This document shows positions 8,372 through 16,468 of a stretch of 25,761 nt of DNA, in pieces. This DNA comes from VYFG01 sp022827325 (lineage in GTDB: Bacteria; Pseudomonadota; Gammaproteobacteria; Arenicellales; Poriferihabitantaceae), in NCBI GenBank assembly GCA_022827325.1, contig JAJDTE010000149.1, positions 1 to 25,761 of the forward strand. The letters run 5' to 3'. Position 1 is the first letter of the stretch; every line of letters starts with the position of its first letter. Below the pieces are notes generated by a model. That model saw only the letters and a list, made by a program, of their open reading frames with translations. It was not told the DNA's origin and did no database searches. The position numbers and the translations under genes are program-made.

Positions 8372-9142
8372 TTAACTGCACCGGTCAAATTTCTGTTCCA
8401 GTAATCGGACTACCCTTTCCTTGAATTTCATGACTTCCGCGCGGCATTTTTCCAACATCAATGGATGTGCAATACCCCTATCACGTTCTGACAGCCATCG
8501 TCTAGGTGTCGAGTAATGCGGACTTTCAGGATAGGCTGAAAACTTCTTTGAAAATGGAATGCAAACTACTTTCCGCCCCATCAGCAGGGCCCAGTAGACC
8601 CCATGATAGCTGTTTGAAATCACCGTTTTTCCGCTGGAAATAAAATCGAGTGCCTCTTCCAGCGTGTCACAGTTATTTGACAATTTCGGCATTGCATCCG
8701 GAATTATTATTTTCTGTTTAGGGGTCTTCCCTGCATGATAGTAAAATACGGTGTCATGTACAGGATTCGGCGGCGAGTCGAATTGAGGAGCCAGGCAACT
8801 TACGCATGGTGACCACGAATATCTGCTGTCACTGTAGTCTCTGCTGCCCACAACATCACACAACCGGCGTGCCCGGGCATATTTCCACGACAATGGGAGC
8901 CCCTGAAGTGTGCCCACACCCCATGCGATGTGCAGTGCATCAGGTGACATTTCCACACCAGCATACTTCGACAGTCCACCGAAAATTCTACCCCCTCCAT
9001 AGATACCAACGTCATATGAAGACCCGGCTGTTTTGATGTCCCGAACCTCCACGGATTCAGGCCAATCAAACCAGTCATATGGACTGCACCATCGATCACC
9101 AATGTTTTTTGTGTTCCTATGGTGCATGAATGTGATTTTCAT
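8372..9142 (-). CDS. Polysaccharide pyruvyl transferase-like family protein
   Basis: Member of the CsaB/WcaK-like pyruvyl transferase fold, whose known members add ketal-pyruvate from PEP to glycans. At 256 residues it is shorter than the usual 300-400. N-terminal MKITFMHHRNTKNIGDRWCSPYDWF (first 25 residues) matches the small subgroup with a GDRWCSP signature. IYGGGRIFGG (about 47-56) and ISNSYHGVYWALLMGRKV (about 175-192) are the Gly-rich and C-terminal nucleotide-fold motifs of the family. Many proteins of this short subgroup have no tested activity, so another glycan-related role is possible. It heads a two-gene unit with the GT92-like gene. The base composition is AT-richer than the flanking porin and NeuC regions. 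Confidence 0.75.
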   Translation of the reverse strand: MKITFMHHRNTKNIGDRWCSPYDWFDWPESVEVRDIKTAGSSYDVGIYGGGRIFGGLSKYAGVEMSPDALHIAWGVGTLQGLPLSWKYARARRLCDVVGSRDYSDSRYSWSPCVSCLAPQFDSPPNPVHDTVFYYHAGKTPKQKIIIPDAMPKLSNNCDTLEEALDFISSGKTVISNSYHGVYWALLMGRKVVCIPFSKKFSAYPESPHYSTPRRWLSERDRGIAHPLMLEKCRAEVMKFKERVVRLLEQKFDRCS

Positions 9143-9889
9143 TGCATACTCAATATTGGGGGTCTGGAATTTGGGGATTTATCAGCCTCCGGTCTGAATT
9201 TCCTCGCTGCAGGGATTGTCCGTGAATTTTCGATGAATTGGTCCATGTGAGTTCGTTTGATGGTGCCAGCCGCCCTTTTCAGCGGTTTCCGGTCTCGAGG
9301 GTCGGGTGAATATTACCCCTGTTCGAAAGGTGTTCCAACCCAGGGAACCGCCCAGGGACCGGCCCATAGATCGAACGAATGCAGGAATCAGGATCAGGGA
9401 CCGCCAGGGGCCTACCAAGTGCCCAAAATGTAAGCTGATCCGAGAGCAGTTGGCGGTAGGGTATTCGTAGGCTGCCGCTTAATGTCTGCCTCGCCCGGCA
9501 ACCGCGATCCCGAAGGGCTGCCCCTGGGTCTGGGCTGTTGGGTCAATGACGGAACCCTACCTGATCGTCACAACGCCCGACACACTGGGTACAATACTCC
9601 AGGCGGATCAGGAGAATCGGTCTGCCCAAATGATCGACAAGATTCGGGACAACTTGTTCAAATCAATCAGAAAATCCTACAGTCACCCGGAAACAACCCG
9701 CCCAGCCATGTTACAGCACACAGTTACCTCCCTTCGCCATATGCCCCCTGGGATGGTGGTTTTCGCGGCAGCGCCCCAGCCGGCTTCTATCGCAGGCCAA
9801 ATTTCTGGCCAATTCTTAGGCAACGCCTGAAAGACGAATGAAGGACACCGACCCAGGGACTCATTTCTAGATTTGGAAGCACCACTTGC
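9143..9889. other. Long intergenic region upstream of neuC
   Basis: About 750 bp separate the divergent pyruvyl transferase-like gene and neuC. Open frames of 78-119 codons occur (for example 9546-9830 on the plus strand) but show no recognised domain and overlap one another in different frames. It may contain promoters for both transcription units and decayed sequence from earlier insertions. Confidence 0.5.
9567..9595 (+). promoter_or_regulatory. Candidate promoter for the neuC-led operon
   Basis: A TACAAT -10 box (9590-9595, 5/6 match) is preceded after 17 bp by GTCACA (9567-9572, 4/6 match). The predicted start would leave a leader of about 290 nt before neuC, which is long, so a closer promoter may exist. 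Confidence 0.3.
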
Positions 9890-11011
9890 ATGCCGAAATC
9901 TCTGTTATTCATTACCGGCACGCGCGCCGATTTCGGCAAGCTTGAGCCTTTGGCGATCGCCGCGCGGGATTCCGGGCATTCGGTCGCCTTCTTCGTTACC
10001 GGCATGCATATGCTCGAACGTTACGGGCTGACCAAGCTGGAAGTGCGCCGCATGGAGGGCGTCATGGTGCACGAGTTCCTCAACCAGCACCCACGCGACC
10101 CGCAGGAAATCATATTCGCGAAGACCGTGATGGGCTTCTCGGATTTCACAATGGAGCACCGGCCGGATCTGGTGGTGATTCATGGAGATCGCATAGAGGC
10201 GCTCGCCTGTGCACTCGTTTGTGCTACCAATTACATCCGTTCAGCACATATCGAGGGCGGTGAGGTGTCCGGTACGATTGACGAAATCTTCCGGCACTGC
10301 AATACCAAGCTCGCTGCCCATCACTTTGTTTCTTCGCAAGAGGCCAAACGGCGTGTCATGGCGATGGGGGAGCCCGAGGATCGGATCTGCGTCATCGGTT
10401 CGCCTGAAATCGATTTCCACGCGGCGGCGTCAGGGGTGGCGATCGAAGAGGTGATTTCGCATTACGGGATACCATTCCCGGATTTCGGCATTGCCGTGTT
10501 CCACCCGGTGACATCCGAAGCCGACAGCATGGGACGGCAGGCAAGTGAACTGTTCGGCGTGCTCGAAGAGAGCGGACGGAATTTCGTGGTGATTGCGCCG
10601 AACAACGATCCCGGCTCCGAGGCGATTTTCGAAGTGCTGGGGCAGCTGCCGCGCACGCGGTTCCATCTGCTTCCATCAATGCGCTTTGCGCATTTCTCGG
10701 AAATGATGAAGAATGCCGCCTGCATGCTCGGCAACTCCTCTGCGGGGGTGCGTGAGGCGCCGTTCCTTGGCACGCCCTCACTCGATATCGGCACCCGGCA
10801 GACAAACCGCGCCAGGGCGCCTTCCCTATTTGGAGCAGAGGCTGTAGAACGTGAGGCGATCCTGCGTTTTCTCAAGGACGAGTGGGGCAAGCGCTATCCA
10901 CCCCATAACGCCTTTGGCGTAGGCCACGCAGCGGAATGCTTCGTTGAAAAGATCAATGATGCGAATTTCTGGTCTACGGGGCTTCAGAAGACGTTCAAGG
11001 ACAATGTTTGA
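9890..11011 (+). CDS. neuC: UDP-N-acetylglucosamine 2-epimerase (hydrolysing), NeuC/LegG family
   Basis: Cytoplasmic enzyme that converts a UDP-HexNAc into the free 2-epimer (ManNAc, or the 2,4-diacetamido analogue in legionaminate synthesis), the first committed step toward a nonulosonic acid. The 373 residues are the usual family length. Key segments are FITGTRADFGKLEPLA (about 7-22), VVIHGDRIEAL (about 95-105), HIEGGEVSGTIDEIFRH (about 120-136), VIGSPEID (about 168-175) and NSSAGVREAPFLGTP in the C-terminal domain. It is the first gene of a tightly coupled plus-strand set: its TGA overlaps the next gene's ATG by 8 bp (ATGTTTGA at 11004-11011). neuB and neuA homologues lie 3' of this set on the other strand. 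Substrate (Neu5Ac or legionaminate route) cannot be decided from sequence alone. Confidence 0.93.
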   Translation: MPKSLLFITGTRADFGKLEPLAIAARDSGHSVAFFVTGMHMLERYGLTKLEVRRMEGVMVHEFLNQHPRDPQEIIFAKTVMGFSDFTMEHRPDLVVIHGDRIEALACALVCATNYIRSAHIEGGEVSGTIDEIFRHCNTKLAAHHFVSSQEAKRRVMAMGEPEDRICVIGSPEIDFHAAASGVAIEEVISHYGIPFPDFGIAVFHPVTSEADSMGRQASELFGVLEESGRNFVVIAPNNDPGSEAIFEVLGQLPRTRFHLLPSMRFAHFSEMMKNAACMLGNSSAGVREAPFLGTPSLDIGTRQTNRARAPSLFGAEAVEREAILRFLKDEWGKRYPPHNAFGVGHAAECFVEKINDANFWSTGLQKTFKDNV

Positions 11012-12299
11012 AGCCTCGGCACCCGCGCAGCCTACGGTAATTGATCGATTGGTGCGGGCGGTATATGCAACTGCATGGCGCATTATCGCTTCTGCCGCCC
11101 CATATCTTCTGCGGCGCCGATTGTCAAAGGGGCGTGAATTGACTGAACGTTGGCGCGAAAAACTAGGCGAAGCCTCGGAGGTACGGCAGGAAGGACAACT
11201 GGTTTGGCTTCATGGTGTCGGGTTGGGTGAATCCATGGCCTTGCGGGGGCTGATCCATGCGCTTTCCGCGCAAGCACCGGATTTATGCTTTCTGGTGACT
11301 TCGAGCACACGAAACGCTGCGGAAGTTTTCACTCGTAACCTGCCTGCGCGAACCGTTCACCAATTCCTGCCCCTTGATGCCGCGACCTTTCTCGATCGGT
11401 TTCTTGATCACTGGCGTCCGAATTTCGTGATCTGGTCGGAGCAGGATATTTGGCCGAATGCCATTTTCGCAGTGGCGGCCCGCGGTATTCCACAGGCCCT
11501 GGTGAATGCCCGGATCACCGCTCAAAGCTATTCCAGAAGGAGGTATCTGGCACCCCTCTACCGGACCGCGTTCGGTTGTCTTTCATTGATCGACGCCCAG
11601 GATGCAGCCACGGCCGGTCGGCTGGAACGGCTCGGTGTGCGCAAGACCGTGAGCGTATCGGGCTCGCTCAAAACGGCAGGGAGGCCGCTACAGGTCGATG
11701 AAGAAGAGCTTGCGGCATTGCGTGGCGCCCTGGACGGGAGGCGTATCTGGGTCGTGGCCTCGTCCCATGCGGGCGATGAGAAAGAGGCGATCGCTGCGAT
11801 GCGGGAGCTTGATGGTTCGGAGTGGTTGCTCATTCTCGTGCCGCGTGATGTTTCGCGCGCTGAATCCGTTGCACAATCGCTGACATCAGCGGGCCTTGTC
11901 TTTGCACGGCGTTCCCGGGGGCAGGTTCCCGGGCGGGATACCCGCGTTTGGTTCGCAGATACCTATGGAGAGATGGGCCTCTGGTACCGGCTCGCGGAAG
12001 TAGCGCTGATCGGTGGCGGATTCGATGCGGTCGGCGGGCACAATCCGTGGGAGGCTGTGCAGCTGGGAACGGCGATCCTGCACGGTCCGGACACGATGAA
12101 CTTTCTGGGTGACTATGCACGACTTGACGCGGCCGGGGCGGCACGCCAAATTGCCTCCGGCGGACTTGCCCAGGCCTTGCGCGAACACAATGAGGTATGC
12201 GCGATGACCATGCGTGCCGAGGCCGTGATGGCACAGGACTCCACCCGTGTGGCGGAACTCGCGACACGATTATGTGTCCTGATCGGGAAGCCAAGATGA
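11004..12299 (+). CDS. GT30 family Kdo-transferase-like protein (WaaA/KdtA-like), copy 1
   Basis: Glycosyltransferase of the WaaA (KdtA) family, whose known members transfer Kdo from CMP-Kdo to lipid A. The 431-residue product shows WLHGVGLGES (68-77, with the conserved Glu76), SEQDIWPN (145-152), DTYGEMGLWY (319-328) and GGHNPWEA (344-351). These correspond to the WaaA motifs for acceptor activation and CMP-sugar binding. The start at 11004 is chosen because it gives an 8-bp overlap with neuC, a sign of translational coupling; an upstream ATG at 10944 would overlap neuC by 68 bp. It lacks the strongly hydrophobic N-terminal anchor of typical WaaA. Its place between neuC and another GT30 gene suggests it may transfer a nonulosonic acid or Kdo to a capsule or LPS acceptor instead of performing housekeeping lipid A work. 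Confidence 0.85.
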   Translation: MFEASAPAQPTVIDRLVRAVYATAWRIIASAAPYLLRRRLSKGRELTERWREKLGEASEVRQEGQLVWLHGVGLGESMALRGLIHALSAQAPDLCFLVTSSTRNAAEVFTRNLPARTVHQFLPLDAATFLDRFLDHWRPNFVIWSEQDIWPNAIFAVAARGIPQALVNARITAQSYSRRRYLAPLYRTAFGCLSLIDAQDAATAGRLERLGVRKTVSVSGSLKTAGRPLQVDEEELAALRGALDGRRIWVVASSHAGDEKEAIAAMRELDGSEWLLILVPRDVSRAESVAQSLTSAGLVFARRSRGQVPGRDTRVWFADTYGEMGLWYRLAEVALIGGGFDAVGGHNPWEAVQLGTAILHGPDTMNFLGDYARLDAAGAARQIASGGLAQALREHNEVCAMTMRAEAVMAQDSTRVAELATRLCVLIGKPR

Positions 12300-13627
12300 G
12301 TCTGAAAATGAGAATTTTTCTGCTCTTGTGGTCGGGAATATGGACCATGGGGCTGCCACTCATTCTGACCTATCTCTTCAGGCGCGCGCGCAAGGATGCA
12401 CTCTACCGGGAACATCTGTCCGAGCGGTTCGGTCGCTATCGGGCCCATGCACCGGACTGCATTTGGCTCCATGCGGTGTCGTTGGGTGAGGTTCGATCGG
12501 CGGTACCGCTGGCCCATGCGTTCCTGGCCCGTGGGGAAAGGGTGGTTTTCACCACTTTCACGCCCGCCGGACGCCGCGAGGCCGAACGCTGCTTTGAGCA
12601 GGAACGTATGTCGGGAACAGTTCATGTCATCTGGGTTCCGTTCGAGACGTCGTGGGCATTCCGCGGATTTTTTCATGCCTTTCGCCCGAAATTCGGACTT
12701 GTCATGGAAATCGAGATCTGGCCGCGCATGGTGTTCGCTTCGCGTGCGAAGGGAGTGGCACTCTTCATGTGCAACGCACAATATCCCTCCAGGGCAATCC
12801 AGCGCGACAACCGCGGAATGCGATTGCGCCAGGAAGTGATGCGTGGCTTTGCGGGTGCGTTCGTGAAGTCCGAGCTGCATGCGCGCCGCTTTGCAGATGT
12901 GGGGGTACGCAATATTGCCGTGACGGGAGAGATGCGCTTTGACCAGCCCGTGCCCCCCACGCTGGTGGCAGCCGGAAAGCGGGTGCGTGAGGAACTGGAC
13001 CTCAAGGGTCGGACTGTAGTCGCCTTTGTCAGCACCGTCGAGGGAGAGGACGAGATTTACCTTGGTGCGATGAGAATTCTTGCTGCCGGGAAGGATCCCC
13101 CGTTCTTCGTCTACGTTCCACGGAAGCCCGAACGTTTCGGAGACGCCGGGGTGCTTCTGGGCGGGGCGGGCTTTGCGACGCTGCGACGCTCGGAATGTCT
13201 TCCGCCAAGCCTTGACGGCAGTGTGCATCTCGCTGTGTCCGGGACTCGGCCGGATGTATTCGTTGGTGACAGTCTGGGCGAAATGTATTTCTATATCGCA
13301 CTTGCCGATATCGTGGTGGTTGGCGGAGGCTTCACGCCCGGGGGGGCGCACAATATTATTGAGCCGCTCGCCCTGCATAAACCGGTCATTACCGGACCCG
13401 AAATCGGAACGACCGAATATCCCTTTATGGAGGCCGAAGCGGCAGGCGTGGTACAAAGGGTCGAAGATGCGCAGATGCTTGCCACGGAGATCAGTAGCGG
13501 TACGCGGCCGTTGGTTTCCCGGATCGAAGCCTTCTTTACGGAACACGGGGGAGGCGTGGAACGGTTCTTCGAAGTACTGCCGGCGCGATTGGAAAACGCC
13601 GGGCGGGGATCATCCCATATCGACTGA
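12296..13627 (+). CDS. GT30 family Kdo-transferase-like protein (WaaA/KdtA-like), copy 2
   Basis: Second GT30 enzyme, 443 residues and clearly divergent from copy 1. It has an N-terminal hydrophobic segment (about residues 5-27) like the membrane anchor of WaaA, then WLHAVSLGEV (57-66, conserved Glu65), MEIEIWP (137-143), GDSLGEMYFY (324-333) and GGAHNIIEP (349-357). The last motif keeps the HN..EP core of the CMP-Kdo site. The start at 12296 overlaps the previous stop as ATGA, so translation is coupled to copy 1. It is the more WaaA-like of the two and could be the cell's only Kdo transferase or a specialised duplicate. The 3' end overlaps the convergent oxidoreductase gene by 18 bp, with no terminator between them. 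Confidence 0.88.
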   Translation: MSLKMRIFLLLWSGIWTMGLPLILTYLFRRARKDALYREHLSERFGRYRAHAPDCIWLHAVSLGEVRSAVPLAHAFLARGERVVFTTFTPAGRREAERCFEQERMSGTVHVIWVPFETSWAFRGFFHAFRPKFGLVMEIEIWPRMVFASRAKGVALFMCNAQYPSRAIQRDNRGMRLRQEVMRGFAGAFVKSELHARRFADVGVRNIAVTGEMRFDQPVPPTLVAAGKRVREELDLKGRTVVAFVSTVEGEDEIYLGAMRILAAGKDPPFFVYVPRKPERFGDAGVLLGGAGFATLRRSECLPPSLDGSVHLAVSGTRPDVFVGDSLGEMYFYIALADIVVVGGGFTPGGAHNIIEPLALHKPVITGPEIGTTEYPFMEAEAAGVVQRVEDAQMLATEISSGTRPLVSRIEAFFTEHGGGVERFFEVLPARLENAGRGSSHID

Positions 13628-14563
13628 AATCTCTCCCCGGAATTGACGTGCCTGCCAAGCCTGGGCGACGAGGGTGTTGGTTGCGCGAGTCCTGGCAAGA
13701 AGCGGCGCGATGGGACTGATATCGCCTGCTGCGCTCTCCCCGCGGTCTACAAGTGTGCAAAAGTCGCGCATCGCGGCCAGGAACATGTCGTTGCGCTCGG
13801 AGGAATAAGTGGCGACATCACGACTGTTGTGCGTGATCCGGGCCAGGCCGGGCGCCAGGAAATCGATTTCCAGGTGCCTCCTTAGGCCGCGAAGCTGCGC
13901 CTTGTGGATGGAGACCGGAGAAAGGTAATCCATCGTCACGGTGCCGACCGGCCCATCCGGTGCGGCGAGATGCAGTGTCGTCGCGAAATCGACGTTGGGA
14001 AAATCCGGGTGTCCAAGGCATTGGACACTTTGCAGTTCGAGTCCTGGAAACAGCATCGTGGCCATGTCCACTTCGTGCGAGAGATCCAGCAGGACACCGC
14101 CGCCTTCGGGATGTGCGGCGTAGCTTTCGCGAAAGTGCCAGTTCGGCCTCCATTGCCGGACGTCATGTCCGATTTCGAAGGAAAAACTGTAGATGTCACC
14201 AAGATCCTCTTCCCCCAGGGCGGCGAGTGCCGGGTGGTAGCGCATCATGAACCCGATCATCGAACGGTCGGCAACCGGTACAGCGGCGCCATAAATCTCC
14301 TCGACCTGCCCGGGCGAATATGCCAGCGGCTTTTCGACATAGAAGGGCAGATTCATCTTCCCGCAGAGTGAAATTACCTCAAGGCGAATTTGCGTGGAAG
14401 TTGCGACGACCGCAGCTCTCAGATCCCGCCTGAGGGCGAAACTCTCCGCATCGAAATCTCGCCAGGGAATGTGGTCTACCTCGATGTCGAGTGTGCGCAG
14501 ATTCCTGGCATGGCGTTGTCCGATCGAGCCCGCGCCGATAACCGCGATGCGTGTGCCTACCAC
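13610..14563 (-). CDS. Gfo/Idh/MocA family sugar oxidoreductase
   Basis: NAD(P)-dependent oxidoreductase acting on a sugar or sugar nucleotide. The 317 residues show a Rossmann motif IAVIGAGSIGQRHARNL (about 6-22), the conserved EKP triad (YVEKPLA, 75-81) and a catalytic-region LLDLSHEVDMA (about 178-188). Translation starts with GTG at 14563; the start lies 7 bp inside the upstream SDR gene's end (14557), so the two are translationally coupled. Together with the SDR and the CMP-sugar synthetase it forms a three-gene minus-strand operon. In Campylobacter the legionaminate locus pairs a Gfo/Idh enzyme (PtmF) with an SDR (PtmA), so a role in making an amino-sugar precursor is reasonable, but the reaction is inferred from context only. 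Confidence 0.85.
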   Translation of the reverse strand: MVGTRIAVIGAGSIGQRHARNLRTLDIEVDHIPWRDFDAESFALRRDLRAAVVATSTQIRLEVISLCGKMNLPFYVEKPLAYSPGQVEEIYGAAVPVADRSMIGFMMRYHPALAALGEEDLGDIYSFSFEIGHDVRQWRPNWHFRESYAAHPEGGGVLLDLSHEVDMATMLFPGLELQSVQCLGHPDFPNVDFATTLHLAAPDGPVGTVTMDYLSPVSIHKAQLRGLRRHLEIDFLAPGLARITHNSRDVATYSSERNDMFLAAMRDFCTLVDRGESAAGDISPIAPLLARTRATNTLVAQAWQARQFRGEISVDMG

Positions 14564-15348
14564 GCCGAAAACCCCCCGTCGACATTGATGAGTTGTCCGG
14601 TGATGTATCCAGCCTGCTCGCTGCAGAGAAACAGCATTGCATCCGCGATTTCATCGGGCTTTGCCATGCGCCCTGCCATGATCAAGGTACCCACGCGGCG
14701 CTGGAATTCATCGGAATGCCCATTGAAGACGGCGCCCGGGGCAATCGTGTTCACTGTCGCCCTGCGCGGCGCCCAATAGCCTGCAAGCCATACTGTCAAG
14801 CCGTGGACGCCCGCCTTCGACACGCCATAGGCTGAAAAATTCCGAAATGGCTGCCCATCGTATATCGCGTGATGTGCACCGTTCAGGGCATACATCGAGG
14901 CCACGTTTATAAGTGTGCACGGATAGCGCCCAACGATGTCACGATCCATCTGCCGGGCGATCATAAAGGCCCCGGTGAGATTGGTTCTGAGCGTACGTTC
15001 GAAGTCGGTCACCGAGGTGTCCGCGAATTCGGGAAAGGGATTGCCTGCCCCCATCAGCATCTCACCTGTAATGGCGGCGTTGTTGAGGACCACGTTCGGC
15101 TGCCAGCCATCCGCAATGACCCGTGCGAAGATTTCCGTCACCTGGTCCTCGTCGCTGATATCGAGTGCGTAGAAGCGAAAATTCTCCTTGCCTGCGTGTT
15201 CCTCAGTCAACCGTTCGGCCCGTTCTCCCGGAAGGTCGGAAGCAACAACTTGCGCGCCCTGTGCCAGCATTCGGCGGACATAGGTGGAACCGAGCACCCC
15301 GCCCGATCCGGTGATGAAGATTGTTCGGCCGGAAAGTTGAAGGTTCAT
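14557..15348 (-). CDS. Short-chain dehydrogenase/reductase, PtmA-like by context
   Basis: Classical SDR of 263 residues. It has the cofactor motif TGSGGVLG (13-20), NNAA (89-92), a catalytic Ser151 and the YxxxK pair (Tyr174, Lys178 in YGVSKAG), and ends GQLINVDGGFSAW as FabG-type SDRs do. An insert between the Ser and the Tyr (NGAHHAIYDGQPFRN) distinguishes it from fatty-acid FabG enzymes and suits a sugar substrate. Its ATG overlaps the stop of the cytidylyltransferase gene as a 4-bp ATGA, and its stop overlaps the Gfo/Idh start, so all three should be made together. It may reduce or oxidise a nonulosonate precursor or the activated sugar; this is inference from its neighbours. Confidence 0.87.
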   Translation of the reverse strand: MNLQLSGRTIFITGSGGVLGSTYVRRMLAQGAQVVASDLPGERAERLTEEHAGKENFRFYALDISDEDQVTEIFARVIADGWQPNVVLNNAAITGEMLMGAGNPFPEFADTSVTDFERTLRTNLTGAFMIARQMDRDIVGRYPCTLINVASMYALNGAHHAIYDGQPFRNFSAYGVSKAGVHGLTVWLAGYWAPRRATVNTIAPGAVFNGHSDEFQRRVGTLIMAGRMAKPDEIADAMLFLCSEQAGYITGQLINVDGGFSAW

Positions 15349-16055
15349 GTTGCGTTCCCGTTCCCGTGGCGTTCGGACAGGAGCATCTCGACGAGCCGGA
15401 AGTCAAAGGGGGTGTCAATGTCGATACAGCGTTCGGGCGGCATTTCGAAGGGAATCACGCGTCCGTCGTAAATTGATTCTGCCTGACGCAGGTAGACGGG
15501 GTCGAGCACATAGGTTGAGGCGGCATGCTCCCAGACCTTCGGGGCCGCCTGGCGCGCCCAAATTCCGCCGGGCAAAGGCTTTGAGACATGCAGGGCGCCC
15601 GTCTCGTCAGGTTCTACGAGATTGAAGTACGGATTCTTGCGGGCTTCGCAGACGCTCATCACCATGTCCGGACGTTCGGACAGGAACAGTGCCAGCGCAC
15701 CCTCGATATCTTCGGGAAGGCGGAGTGGCGAGGTACAGTCAAGATCGACGAAAGTGCCCACCGATTGGTCGAGCCTTGCCTCCGAGATTTCGAGCGCATG
15801 CTGCCAGACTTTCCATTTGGGTGTTGTATCCGTCGCCAGATGCGGTGGTCGCAGTCCGATATCAAGCGTAACGCGCGCACGTGTGTGTTCGTAAATTGCT
15901 TCGTCGTCGGTGGACACTACAACAGCGTCGATGCGGGAGGAAGAAAGTAACTGATCAAGGGACCAGTCGATCAGTGGCTTCCCCAGCAGGAGTCGGAAAT
16001 TCTTTCCGGGAACGCCTCTGGAGCCTTTTCGCGCCCCGATATGTCCTAGGATCAT
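15345..16055 (-). CDS. neuA: CMP-nonulosonate (acylneuraminate) cytidylyltransferase
   Basis: Activates a nonulosonic acid by coupling it to CTP, giving the CMP-sugar donor for transferases. The N-terminal signature GARKGSRGVPGKN (about residues 7-19) is the cytidylyltransferase P-loop-like motif. It is followed by VVVSTDDEAI (about 45-54), a central FVDLDCTSPLR and a C-terminal IDIDTPFDFRLVE with metal-binding Asp residues. I choose Met at 16055 (236 residues) because the signature then begins as in relatives; an in-frame ATG at 16100 would add 15 unrelated residues. It is first in the minus-strand operon with the SDR and Gfo/Idh genes. NeuA, LegF and PtmB types cannot be separated here, and KdsB is less likely because of the SPLR-type active-site region. 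Confidence 0.88.
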   Translation of the reverse strand: MILGHIGARKGSRGVPGKNFRLLLGKPLIDWSLDQLLSSSRIDAVVVSTDDEAIYEHTRARVTLDIGLRPPHLATDTTPKWKVWQHALEISEARLDQSVGTFVDLDCTSPLRLPEDIEGALALFLSERPDMVMSVCEARKNPYFNLVEPDETGALHVSKPLPGGIWARQAAPKVWEHAASTYVLDPVYLRQAESIYDGRVIPFEMPPERCIDIDTPFDFRLVEMLLSERHGNGNAT

Positions 16056-16468
16056 TGCGGTTGTTTCATGACTATGGCGACAACCAGAGCAGTATAGCAA
16101 TTGAAGATTTGCTGATGGACCAGCTGGGGCATCCCCATTGACCAGATCGAGCGTCTGTCCTTGCGAACAAACAATCCGAAATCCATACGACCTGTTCCTT
16201 CCGTCCCGTTCCGGGCATGATGATGGAAACCGGTCCGTTCCGGCGATGCCGCAGACATGGAAGGTAATTCCTTTGGAGAACAGGTCAGCGCCGGAATCAC
16301 ATGAACTTGGCCGGAACTTTGCTCACAAGAGTACCCGGCCTGGATTATTGTGCCAACCAAATACTGTCCTCAAGGATAACATGACCGGGGTGTGATGGAG
16401 CTTCCTCCACCGTCCTCCGCATGTCCCAAAAGTCGTGCGAAGAGTCGGACTATTCGGGGCCATGAAAC
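16056..16468. other. Intergenic region upstream of neuA
   Basis: About 410 bp lie between the acyltransferase stop and the neuA start. Short open frames have no recognisable products. The neuA operon promoter should be here, but I see no convincing -35/-10 pair. The stretch may be a junction between the nonulosonate cluster and unrelated DNA. Confidence 0.5.

Noticed and set aside
9482..9841. Plus-strand open frames upstream of neuC (119 and 94 codons).
   Set aside because: They overlap each other in different frames, show no domain features and lack good ribosome binding sites.
16056..16100. Upstream start for neuA at 16100.
   Set aside because: It adds 15 residues before the N-terminal cytidylyltransferase signature, with no ribosome binding site; the Met at 16055 fits family length better.
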